From: JBGAQP01 sp044220635
GTDB lineage: Bacteria > Pseudomonadota > Gammaproteobacteria > Burkholderiales > Usitatibacteraceae
Direction of reading: 5' to 3'
Assembly (NCBI GenBank): GCA_044220635.1
Contig: JBGAQP010000020.1
Coordinates: forward strand, 1-64,000
Length of the DNA: 64,000 nt
Within the stretch, counting starts at the first letter, position 1, and each line of letters begins with the position of its first letter. Under the pieces are notes generated by a model. It was not told the origin of the DNA and did not search any database. It saw only the letters and a program-made list of their open reading frames with translations. Below, one piece after another: positions 32,791 through 40,005 of this stretch. The position numbers and the translations under genes are program-made.

Positions 32791-34836
32791 ATGGCCCCTG
32801 CCGCCCCCCGGATCGCAGCCTTGGCCTTTCTCCTCGTCTCGATGCCTCATGGCTGGGCGGGAGGCGTTCAGCAGATCGAACGCATCGAGGTGCTCGGGGA
32901 ACGGGCGGGCGGCACCGGGGTGCTCGACGCCGCTTCCGAAGGCACGGTAACCCGCGAGCAGCTCGAGACGCGACCCCTGCTGCGTCCCGGGGAGATCCTC
33001 GAGGTGGTTCCGGGCATGATCGTCACGCAGCACAGCGGCTCCGGGAAGGCGAACCAGTACTTCCTCCGCGGGTTCAACCTCGACCACGGAACCGATTTCC
33101 GCACGACGGTGTCGGGGATGCCGGTGAACCTGCCCACGCACGGCCACGGACAGGGTTACACGGACATGAACTTCGTGATCCCCGAACTCGTCGCGACGAT
33201 CCAGTACCGCAAGGGCACGTACTACGCCGAGGAAGGCGACTTCTCCGCGGCGGGAGCCGCTCGAATCGACTACGTGCGCTCGCTGAAGGAGTCAATCGCC
33301 CAGATCGCGCTGGGCGAGAACAACTTCCGGCGCCTGCTTGCGGCGGGATCCGCGTCCGGACCGGGCGGCCTGTGGCTGGGCGCATTCGAGGGTCTCCAGG
33401 AAGATGGACCCTGGGACCTGCCCCAGGATCTGCGCAAACTGAACGCGGTGATGCGCTGGTCGTCGGGGCCTTCCGACGGCCTGAGCGTGACCGCGATGGC
33501 CTACCGCAACGAATGGAATTCCACGGACCAGGTGCCCCGACGCGCGATCGACGAGGGACTCATCGGGCGGTTCGGCTACATCGATCCCGCCTTGGGCGGG
33601 AAGACCCACCGCTACAGTCTTTCGGCGGACTGGCTGGGGGGAGACGCCGCCACCTCCACCCGCGTCTCGGCCTACGCGATCGACTACCGCCTCAACCTCT
33701 TCTCCAATTTCACGTATTTCCTCGACGACCCGGTGCAAGGCGACCAGTTCGAGCAGGCGGATCGGCGCAAGGTCTTCGGCGCCAGCCTCGAGCACGTCCG
33801 TACGGGCCGCTTCGGCGCGACGCACACCGAGCACGCAATCGGCCTCGAATCCCGCCACGACCGGATCTCGGCGGTGGGCCTCTACCACACGGTCGAGCGC
33901 GCCCGGATCGGCACGACGCGCGAGGACTCGGTGAAGCAGGCGAGCCTCTCGGCCTGGTACCGGAACACGACGCAGTGGTCGGGCAGGTTTCGAACCGTCA
34001 CGGGACTTCGGGCCGATGCCTACCGCTTCGACGTGTCCTCGGATCACCCGGAGAACGGCGGGACGGCCTCCGACCACATCGTGAACCCCAAGCTGTCGAT
34101 GATCGTCGGGCCCTTCGGGGCCACGGAGTATTTCCTGAACCTCGGCGGCGGATTCCACAGCAACGATGCGCGCGGCTCGACCATCCGCGTCGATCCGTCG
34201 ACCGGGGAGCCCGTGGACCGCGTGGACCCCCTCGTCCGCGCGAAGGGCGCCGAGGCGGGCTTCCACACGCACCTCGGCCCGGCACTGCAGACCTCGCTCG
34301 TCGCATGGGGCCTCGACATCGCTTCCGAGCTCCTGTTCGTCGGCGACGCGGGCACCACGGAGGCCAGCCGCCCGAGCCGCCGGACGGGCATCGAGTGGGC
34401 GACCTACTGGCGGCCCGCCCGTGGTGTCATCGTCGACGTGGACGTGGCGCTGTCCCGGGCGCGATTTCGCGACGACGATCCCGCGGGAGAGCGCATCCCC
34501 GGCGCGATCGAACGAACCGCGTCGGCGGGCGTTTCCTGGACGGACGGGCCCTGGTCCGGCGGCCTGCGGCTTCGCTATCTCGGTCCCCGGCCACTCATCG
34601 AGGACAACTCCGTCCGCTCGCCGAGCTCGACGCTCGTCAACCTCCAGGCGGGCTACCGCTTCAGCCCCCGCCTGAAGGCCTCGCTCGAGGTGCTGAACCT
34701 CTTCGACCGCAAGGTGAGCGACATCGACTACTTCTATGAATCGCGGCTCGCGGGCGAGAGCGGGCCCGTCGCGGACATCCACACGCATCCCGCGGAACCG
34801 CTCACGATCCGCGCGACCCTCGCGTACACCTTCTGA
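32791..34836 (+). CDS. TonB-dependent outer-membrane receptor, probable nickel (nickelophore) uptake
   Basis: This is a 681-residue TonB-dependent receptor. A signal peptide spans residues 1-23, a TonB-box-like IERIEVLGE follows, the plug is at about 45-150 (ILEVVPGMIVTQHSGSGKAN, then YFLRGFNLDHGTDF), and the barrel ends in the aromatic ATLAYTF. The plug carries a His-bearing segment NLPTHGHGQGYTDMNF that could contact metal. The substrate is inferred from context: a NikR operator covers its promoter, nikR precedes it and a nickel permease follows. Iron or cobalt complexes remain alternatives. The ATG at 32791 is 8 bases after the operator. Confidence 0.88.
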   Translation: MAPAAPRIAALAFLLVSMPHGWAGGVQQIERIEVLGERAGGTGVLDAASEGTVTREQLETRPLLRPGEILEVVPGMIVTQHSGSGKANQYFLRGFNLDHGTDFRTTVSGMPVNLPTHGHGQGYTDMNFVIPELVATIQYRKGTYYAEEGDFSAAGAARIDYVRSLKESIAQIALGENNFRRLLAAGSASGPGGLWLGAFEGLQEDGPWDLPQDLRKLNAVMRWSSGPSDGLSVTAMAYRNEWNSTDQVPRRAIDEGLIGRFGYIDPALGGKTHRYSLSADWLGGDAATSTRVSAYAIDYRLNLFSNFTYFLDDPVQGDQFEQADRRKVFGASLEHVRTGRFGATHTEHAIGLESRHDRISAVGLYHTVERARIGTTREDSVKQASLSAWYRNTTQWSGRFRTVTGLRADAYRFDVSSDHPENGGTASDHIVNPKLSMIVGPFGATEYFLNLGGGFHSNDARGSTIRVDPSTGEPVDRVDPLVRAKGAEAGFHTHLGPALQTSLVAWGLDIASELLFVGDAGTTEASRPSRRTGIEWATYWRPARGVIVDVDVALSRARFRDDDPAGERIPGAIERTASAGVSWTDGPWSGGLRLRYLGPRPLIEDNSVRSPSSTLVNLQAGYRFSPRLKASLEVLNLFDRKVSDIDYFYESRLAGESGPVADIHTHPAEPLTIRATLAYTF

Positions 34837-34871
34837 ACGTCCACGGCGCGGATGTTTGCGTCGCGCCGCGC

Positions 34872-34900
34872 TTGCCGGCGAGGGCTTTCGGGCGTAGGAT
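34872..34900 (+). promoter_or_regulatory. Promoter of the nickel permease gene
   Basis: TTGCCG (34872-34877) and TAGGAT (34895-34900) are separated by 17 bases. The -10 lies in the left arm of the second NikR dyad. Confidence 0.55.
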
Positions 34901-34921
34901 TTTTCAACAGGATCATCCTAC
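34894..34921 (+). promoter_or_regulatory. NikR operator 2 (variant)
   Basis: GTAGGA-N16-TCCTAC is a perfect dyad with the same 16-base spacing as operator 1, with one changed base in each half-site (T to G on the left, A to C on the right). It ends 4 bases before the permease ATG. Confidence 0.75.
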
Positions 34922-34925
34922 TTCC

Positions 34926-35744
34926 ATGGGCGACGTCCTCCCCGCCGATACCGTCGCGCTCTTCGCCACCGTGTTCCTCCTCGGGGCCAAGCACGGGTTC
35001 GACGCCGACCACCTCGCCACGATCGACGGGCTTTCGCGCGTGAACGCGCGGGTGCGCCCCGCCCTTTCGCGGCTCTGCGGCGCCCTTTTCTCCCTCGGTC
35101 ACGGGCTCGTCGTCGTCGCGATCGCGATCGCCGTCGGGTTGGTGTCGAGCGAGGTCTCCGCGCCCGACTGGCTCGAGTGGACCGGGGCCACCGTTTCGAT
35201 CGCGTTCCTCGCGGGCCTCGGCCTCGTCAACCTTCGCGCCGCGCTCTTCACCCCTGGCGACCAGGTGGTGAGCCCCCTGGGGCTCAAGGGCCGGTTCCTC
35301 GGGCGGCTCGCCACCGCTTCCCACCCCGTGGTCATCGCGGCGGTGGGCGCGCTCTTCGCGATCTCCTTCGACACCGTGAGCCAGGCCGCGCTCTTCGGCA
35401 TGGCCGGCGGGCGGATGGGCGGCGTCGAGGACGCGGCCGCGCTCGGCCTCACCTTCATGCTCGGCATGCTTGCGACCGACGGCGCGAACGGCCTGTGGAT
35501 CGCGCGCCTCATCCGCCAGGCGGACCGGCGCGCGCGCCTCGCTTCGCGCACGATCACGCTCGCGGTCGCCACCATGAGCCTGCTCGTGGCGGCGTGGGCC
35601 GTGGCGCGCCTCGCGCTGCCCGCAGTGGGCGAATGGAGCGAGGGCAAGGAACTCGCCTTCGGCGCGCTCGTGATCGTGGTGATCTTCGCCGCCTACGCCA
35701 TCTCGACGCGCCTCGTCGGCCCCGAGCCCGCGCGCGCGGGCTGA
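34926..35744 (+). CDS. NiCoT-type nickel/cobalt permease
   Basis: This inner-membrane nickel transporter has 272 residues and about seven to eight helices. The family signature in helix II reads KHGFDADHLATIDGLSR (HX4DH pattern), followed by ISFDTVSQAALFGM and FMLGMLATDGANGLW, the counterparts of NiCoT motifs LGFDTATE and GMxxxDTxDG. The ATG at 34926 is chosen because the operator and promoter lie immediately upstream; the earlier ATG (34872) lies in the -35. The ribosome site is weak (AGGA 13 bases before). With the TonB receptor it completes a two-membrane nickel uptake route under NikR. No nickel enzyme is encoded nearby. Confidence 0.88.
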   Translation: MGDVLPADTVALFATVFLLGAKHGFDADHLATIDGLSRVNARVRPALSRLCGALFSLGHGLVVVAIAIAVGLVSSEVSAPDWLEWTGATVSIAFLAGLGLVNLRAALFTPGDQVVSPLGLKGRFLGRLATASHPVVIAAVGALFAISFDTVSQAALFGMAGGRMGGVEDAAALGLTFMLGMLATDGANGLWIARLIRQADRRARLASRTITLAVATMSLLVAAWAVARLALPAVGEWSEGKELAFGALVIVVIFAAYAISTRLVGPEPARAG

Positions 35745-35834
35745 GCGCGTCGTCGCGGCGCCGCCGTCGACAACCCCTCCCGGGGCCGTGTCAGACTACT
35801 TGCGTCCCCCATTGCGAACGACCCGGCTCCCGCC

Positions 35835-36683
35835 ATGACTTCCCGCATCATGCCGCTCGCCGACGCGATCCGCCGCCTCGTGAAGGACGGCCAGAGCGTC
35901 GCCCTCGAGGGCTTCGCCCACCTCGTCCCGTACGCCGCGGGGCACGAGATCGTCCGCCAGAAGCGCCGCGGCCTCACGCTCGTGCGCATGACGCCGGACA
36001 TCCTCTGCGACCAGCTGATCGGCATGGGCTGCGCGGCGAAGCTCGATTTCGCCTGGGCCGGCAATCCGGGCGTGGGCTCGCTGCACCGCTTCCGCGACGC
36101 GGTCGAGAACGGCTGGCCCCATCGCGTCGAGATCGAGGAGTACAGCCACGCCGACATGGCGGGCCGCTACCAGGCCGGCGCCTCGGGCCTGCCCTTCTCC
36201 GTGCTGCGCGGCTACCTGGGCTCGGACCTGCCCCGGCACAACCCGAACATCCGCACCGTCGTGTGCCCCTTCACGCACGAGAGCCTCGCGGCGACGCCCG
36301 CGATCAATCCCGACGTGACGATCGTCCACGCGCAGCGCGCCGACCGGAAGGGCAACGTGCTCGTCCAGGGCGTGATCGGCGTGCAGAAAGAGGCGGTCCT
36401 CGCCGCGCGCTCGGCCATCGCGACCGTCGAGGAGGTCGTCGACGATCTCCAGGCGCCGATGAATTCCTGCGTGCTGCCCCACTGGGTGCTCGATGCGGTC
36501 TGCGAGGTGCCGTTCGGCGCGCACCCGAGCTACGCCCACGGCTACTACGACCGCGACAACGCCTTCTGCCGCGACTGGGACGCCATCTCCCGCGACCGGG
36601 AGAGGTTCCTCGAATGGATGAACGCCCACGTCGTCGGCACGCGGGACCACGCGCAGTTCCTCACCTACGCGGGGATCCGGTGA
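35835..36683 (+). CDS. CoA-transferase subunit A
   Basis: This is the alpha subunit of a class I (glutaconate/3-oxoadipate-type) CoA-transferase, 282 residues. The family pattern includes VALEGFAHLVPYAAGHEIVR near the N-terminus, DFAWAGNPGVGSLHRF and VTIVHAQRADRKGNVLVQG. It overlaps subunit B as GTGA, so the two are made together in equal amounts. This subfamily is often annotated only as CoA-transferase; an acidic product of aromatic or steroid catabolism is a possible substrate, but no pathway genes lie nearby. Confidence 0.87.
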   Translation: MTSRIMPLADAIRRLVKDGQSVALEGFAHLVPYAAGHEIVRQKRRGLTLVRMTPDILCDQLIGMGCAAKLDFAWAGNPGVGSLHRFRDAVENGWPHRVEIEEYSHADMAGRYQAGASGLPFSVLRGYLGSDLPRHNPNIRTVVCPFTHESLAATPAINPDVTIVHAQRADRKGNVLVQGVIGVQKEAVLAARSAIATVEEVVDDLQAPMNSCVLPHWVLDAVCEVPFGAHPSYAHGYYDRDNAFCRDWDAISRDRERFLEWMNAHVVGTRDHAQFLTYAGIR

Positions 36684-37462
36684 AGCCGACTCCCGCGGAG
36701 GTCATGACGATCGCGGCCTCGCGGCGGCTGCAGAACGGCATGGTGTGCCTCGTGGGCATCGGCCTGCCCTCGGCCGCCGCGAACCTCGCGCGTCGCACCC
36801 ACGCGCCGGAAGTCGTCCTCATCTACGAATCGGGCACCATCGGCGCGAAGCCCGACGTGCTGCCGCTTTCCATCGGCGACGGCGAGCTCGCCGACTACGC
36901 CGACACCGTGGTCTCGGTCCCGGAGCTCTTCCGCTACTGGCTGCAGGGCGGGCGCGTGGACGTGGGCTTCCTCGGCGCGGCGCAGATCGACCGCTTCGGA
37001 AACCTCAACTCGACGGTCATCGGCGATTACGAGGCGCCGAAAGTGCGGCTGCCCGGGGCGGGAGGCGCGCCCGAGATCGCCTCGAACGCGAAGGAAACCT
37101 GGATCGTCATCGAGCACTCGCCGCGCAGCTTCGTGGAGAAGCTCGACTTCCTCACCACGGTGGGGCACCTCGCTGGCGGCGACAGCCGCGCGCGCTCCGG
37201 GGCCCGCGGCCGCGGGCCCACGGCCGTGTTCACGGACCTCGGCATCCTCACGCCCGATCCGGAAACGGGCGAGCTCACCCTCACCGGCATCCATCCCGGT
37301 GTCGACGTGAAGTCGGTGCGCGCGGCCACGGGCTGGGACCTCAGGACCGCCGAGCGCATCGAGGTCACGCCCGAGCCGACCACGCTTGAGCTCGCGACGC
37401 TGCGCGACCTCCACGACCGCACCGCACACGCTCACGGCACCTCACTCGCGGATCGAAAGTGA
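36680..37462 (+). CDS. CoA-transferase subunit B
   Basis: This is the beta subunit, 260 residues, starting at a GTG that overlaps the subunit A stop (GTGA). It provides the active-site glutamate in LIYESGTIGA (Glu at about residue 50), which forms the glutamyl-CoA intermediate. The GGRVDVGFLGAAQIDRFGNLN and TDLGILTPDPETGEL blocks are typical of the family. The gene ends just before a terminator shared with the tRNA-Val region. Confidence 0.87.
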   Translation: MKPTPAEVMTIAASRRLQNGMVCLVGIGLPSAAANLARRTHAPEVVLIYESGTIGAKPDVLPLSIGDGELADYADTVVSVPELFRYWLQGGRVDVGFLGAAQIDRFGNLNSTVIGDYEAPKVRLPGAGGAPEIASNAKETWIVIEHSPRSFVEKLDFLTTVGHLAGGDSRARSGARGRGPTAVFTDLGILTPDPETGELTLTGIHPGVDVKSVRAATGWDLRTAERIEVTPEPTTLELATLRDLHDRTAHAHGTSLADRK

Positions 37463-37465
37463 AAA

Positions 37466-37489
37466 AAAGCCGCCCTGGGAGGCGGCTTT
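37466..37489. terminator. Terminator after the CoA-transferase genes
   Basis: AAAGCCGCC-CTGGGA-GGCGGCTTT forms a 9-bp stem 3 bases after the stop of subunit B. On the minus strand it is followed by TTTTTTT-like sequence, so it also works leftwards, downstream of the tRNA fragment. Confidence 0.75.
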
Positions 37490-37496
37490 CTCGCTC

Positions 37497-37523
37497 ATTG
37501 GTAGGCGCGATTGGACTCGAACC
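37497..37523 (-). repeat. Duplicated 3' end of tRNA-Val (27 bases)
   Basis: These 27 bases are identical to 37633-37659, the T-loop to CCA end of the adjacent tRNA-Val plus two flanking bases. The sequence 5' of it on the minus strand no longer folds as a tRNA; it holds instead CCCCAA-TGCG-TTGGGG and ACCCCGGGGT palindromes. It is either a decayed tandem tRNA copy or an attachment-site scar. Confidence 0.8.
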
Positions 37524-37600
37524 CCGGGGTCCCCAACGCATTGGGGCGATCCAACAACACTCGTGGGTCCGAGTCCTGTCCGAGCGCAGATCTCCAATGG

Positions 37601-37625
37601 AAAGGCCGCCTCGAAGGCGGCCTTT
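37601..37625 (-). terminator. Terminator-like hairpin after tRNA-Val
   Basis: AAAGGCCGCCT-CGA-AGGCGGCCTTT forms an 11-bp stem 10 bases beyond the tRNA 3' end. There is no long U-tract after it on the minus strand, but the A/T ends of the stem supply three Ts. Confidence 0.65.
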
Positions 37626-37634
37626 CCAGTCAAT

Positions 37635-37711
37635 TGGTAGGCGCGATTGGACTCGAACCAACGACCCCCACCATGTCAAGGTGGTGCTCTAACCAGCTGA
37701 GCTACGCGCCT
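37635..37711 (-). tRNA. tRNA-Val (anticodon GAC)
   Basis: A 77-base cloverleaf reads on the minus strand. The acceptor stem is AGGCGCG/CGCGCCT, with discriminator A and encoded CCA. The anticodon stem CCACC/GGTGG encloses TTGACAT, giving anticodon GAC. The T arm is GTTGG-TTCGAGT-CCAAT. It decodes GTC/GTT. A TATAAT -10 precedes it. Confidence 0.95.
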
Positions 37712-37729
37712 GTCGTTTTCGAGCCGGGA

Positions 37730-37735
37730 ATTATA
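37730..37735 (-). promoter_or_regulatory. -10 hexamer for tRNA-Val
   Basis: TATAAT on the minus strand lies 18 bases upstream of the mature 5' end. The -35 is weak (GTTCCT-like at 18 bases). Confidence 0.5.
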
Positions 37736-37829
37736 GCCGATCCGCGGTGTCGGAGGAACCGGTGGCACTGTCCTTGCTTTGTCATGGCGGGGCCCCAATG
37801 TCCGTTTCCGTCACCCACGAGGAGACCGA

Positions 37830-38429
37830 ATGACGATCGCGACCCCGTTGCCCGTGCGCCTCTCGCCCGCCGATCGCGAGGCGCTCGCGGAGCACTTCCT
37901 CGCCCTCGGCCCGGAGGACCGCCGCCTGCGCTTCGGCGCGCTGCTCTCCGACGAGGCGATCCTCGACATGGAGCAACGCATCGATTTCGAGCGCGACCGT
38001 CTCTTCGCCGTCGCGGACGACGAGCTGCGCCTGCTCGGCGTCGTGCACGTCGCCTTCTACAAGGGCAAGGCGGAGCTCGGCCTCTCGGTGCTGCCCGCGG
38101 CCCGCGGCCAGGGCCTGGGCAACGCCCTCTTCTCGCGCGCGGTCATGCACCTGCGCAACCGCATGGTGCGCGAGGTCTTCGTGCACTGCCTCACGGAGAA
38201 CGGCGCGATGATGCACCTCGCGCGCAAGCACCGCATGCGCGTCGAGCACGAAGGACCGGAGAGCGATGCCTGCCTCACGCTGCCGCTGCCGACCACCGAC
38301 AGCGTCCTCGCGGAGTGGGTGCACGACCAGGGCGCGGCCTTCGCGCACGCGGTGCGCCGCAACACGCTCACCGCCCGCAACCTCCTCTCGCTGATGGCCC
38401 CCGGCGCCACCCTTGCCCGGCGCAACTAG
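37830..38429 (+). CDS. GNAT-family N-acetyltransferase
   Basis: This is a 199-residue acetyltransferase-fold protein. The acetyl-CoA loop is at residues 93-104 (PAARGQGLGNAL, the R-x-x-G-x-G/A pattern), preceded by the beta-strand AELGLSVL and followed by FVHCLTENGAMMHLARKHRM. It may modify a small molecule or protein; the substrate is not evident. The ATG at 37830 has GAGGAG 5 bases before it; the ATG 51 bases upstream lacks a site. The stop overlaps the convergent CorA-fusion gene by 4 bases. Confidence 0.85.
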   Translation: MTIATPLPVRLSPADREALAEHFLALGPEDRRLRFGALLSDEAILDMEQRIDFERDRLFAVADDELRLLGVVHVAFYKGKAELGLSVLPAARGQGLGNALFSRAVMHLRNRMVREVFVHCLTENGAMMHLARKHRMRVEHEGPESDACLTLPLPTTDSVLAEWVHDQGAAFAHAVRRNTLTARNLLSLMAPGATLARRN

Positions 38430-39772
38430 CGCAGCCACCCCTTCGCGAGGAAGGTGTAGAGCACGCCGAGCATCAGCAGGAGCGTGACGAACGCCACCTG
38501 CCCCAGCGTCAGCGGCCAGGGGGCGTCCACGAGGTTCATCCCCAGCAAGCCGCCCGCGATCGCGGGGATGAGCGCGAGCGTGCTCATGATCGCCACGAGC
38601 CGCATGAAACGGTTGGTCCCGTGCGCGGCGACGTTGATGTGCAGGTCGATGAGGGAGAGCACGGACTCGCGCGCGTTGTCGACCGTCTCGTAGAGATAGT
38701 CGGCGTCCTCGGCCAGGGCGCGCGCGGCCTCCCGGCCCTCCTCGCCCATCCCCGGCAGGCTGCGCCGGCCTTCCGCCAGCGACTCGAGCATCCCCCGCAG
38801 GCGCCAGAGGTCGCCCTTCGCCATCGAGAGCGCGCGCTTCAGGCGGAAGGTCGCCTCGAAGAAGCTCTCGGGGCTCTCCGCCGCGGGCATCGCCTCGAGG
38901 AGCCGCGTCTCGCGCTCGAGCCGCCCCGCCAGGTCCTCGTTTCGCTCGATCACGCGGCGAACGACGTCGAGGGCGCAGCGTGGCCCCCACGATTCCGATT
39001 CGAGTCCCGCGGGCGGCATCTGCAGGTCGAGGGGCTGCGAGACGAGGGTCAGGAGGTCCTTCTCGGCGACCAGCATCATCATCGGGTCGCGGCGCAGGAT
39101 GTCGTCCTTCGCGGGAACCGAGAGCGTGAGGCCGGTCCATCGGGCGCCCGCCTCGAGGCGCGGGAAGCTCGTCTCGTGGAGCGCGGCTTCCACCATGACG
39201 TTGGGAATCCCGGCGGCGGAGGCGACCTCGCGCAGGCGATCGGGCGGGAGGTTCCCGGCGTGGACCCAATCGCTCGTCGGGGACGCGGCCCAGCGCAGCA
39301 GGTCCTCCCAGGCGCCCGCCTTCGGTTCGGGCGCATCCCGATGCAGGATCGACACCCGGGGCGGCCCGGCGGGCGGCGGGCGCTCCGGGAGGACCTCCCC
39401 GCCCTGGATGCCCCGCTTCGCCCGCACGCCGAAGAGCAGAGCGCGGAAGAGCCTGAGGATCCGGAGCGCGGGCATGGAGCGCGCCGCGTCCGAGACCGAC
39501 GGAAGCGCGGAGGCGATCGAGCCGAGGACGATCACGGCATCGAGGATTCTCCACGGGTCGAGAACGAAGCGCGCGCGATCGGGGGCGAGCGCGAAATGCA
39601 CCCCGTACTCGAGGGCGAACGCCGCGACGATCGCCCACTCGGCGGCGTCGCAGGCGGCCTCGATCGCGGCAGGCAGGTCGAAGAGCAGCGGCGCGAGGCC
39701 CGCGCCGAGGGCCCCCAGGGCGAAGAAGCCCATGACGGCCTCGCTGAGCAGCGCTGCCAGGCGGCGAAGCAT
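38426..39772 (-). CDS. Voltage-sensor-like domain fused to a CorA metal transporter
   Basis: This 448-residue protein has two parts. Residues 1-122 look like the S1-S4 bundle of voltage-gated channels: hydrophobic segments at about 8-32, 45-63 and 74-92, acidic residues in the second and third (Glu55, Asp72, Asp78), and an S4-like helix ALRILRLFRALLFGVRAKRG with Arg104, Arg107, Arg110, Arg117, Lys119 and Arg120. Residues 135-448 are a CorA-type protein: an alpha/beta cytosolic domain, a long helix (ALAEDADYLYETVDNARESV) and two membrane helices with the selectivity motif Gly411-Met412-Asn413. No channel pore (S5-S6) follows the sensor. It is probably a Mg2+/divalent-cation transporter, possibly gated by potential. 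Confidence 0.85.
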   Translation of the reverse strand: MLRRLAALLSEAVMGFFALGALGAGLAPLLFDLPAAIEAACDAAEWAIVAAFALEYGVHFALAPDRARFVLDPWRILDAVIVLGSIASALPSVSDAARSMPALRILRLFRALLFGVRAKRGIQGGEVLPERPPPAGPPRVSILHRDAPEPKAGAWEDLLRWAASPTSDWVHAGNLPPDRLREVASAAGIPNVMVEAALHETSFPRLEAGARWTGLTLSVPAKDDILRRDPMMMLVAEKDLLTLVSQPLDLQMPPAGLESESWGPRCALDVVRRVIERNEDLAGRLERETRLLEAMPAAESPESFFEATFRLKRALSMAKGDLWRLRGMLESLAEGRRSLPGMGEEGREAARALAEDADYLYETVDNARESVLSLIDLHINVAAHGTNRFMRLVAIMSTLALIPAIAGGLLGMNLVDAPWPLTLGQVAFVTLLLMLGVLYTFLAKGWLR

Positions 39773-40005
39773 GGGTTCATCCTAGGCGCCCGCCATCCCC
39801 GGTGGCAAGCCGGGCCGGCCGAAAGGCGGTCCGCGCCACCCGACGAGCGGCAGCGCACCCTATCCACGGCACGCCCCGAATGGCGTATGTTGATCGGCGT
39901 GCGCCGCCCCCCGGCTCCCGGGGAGCGGCGGATTCGCCCCACCGGGCCCTCCGGCACCGCGTGCCGGGGGCCCCGACGACAGAGCTTTGTTCAAGGAGCC
40001 CGATC

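Noticed and set aside
37511..37700. Reading frame through the tRNA-Val region (GLEPTTPTM-type peptide)
   Set aside because: This peptide is the well-known artefact of translating antisense tRNA sequence.
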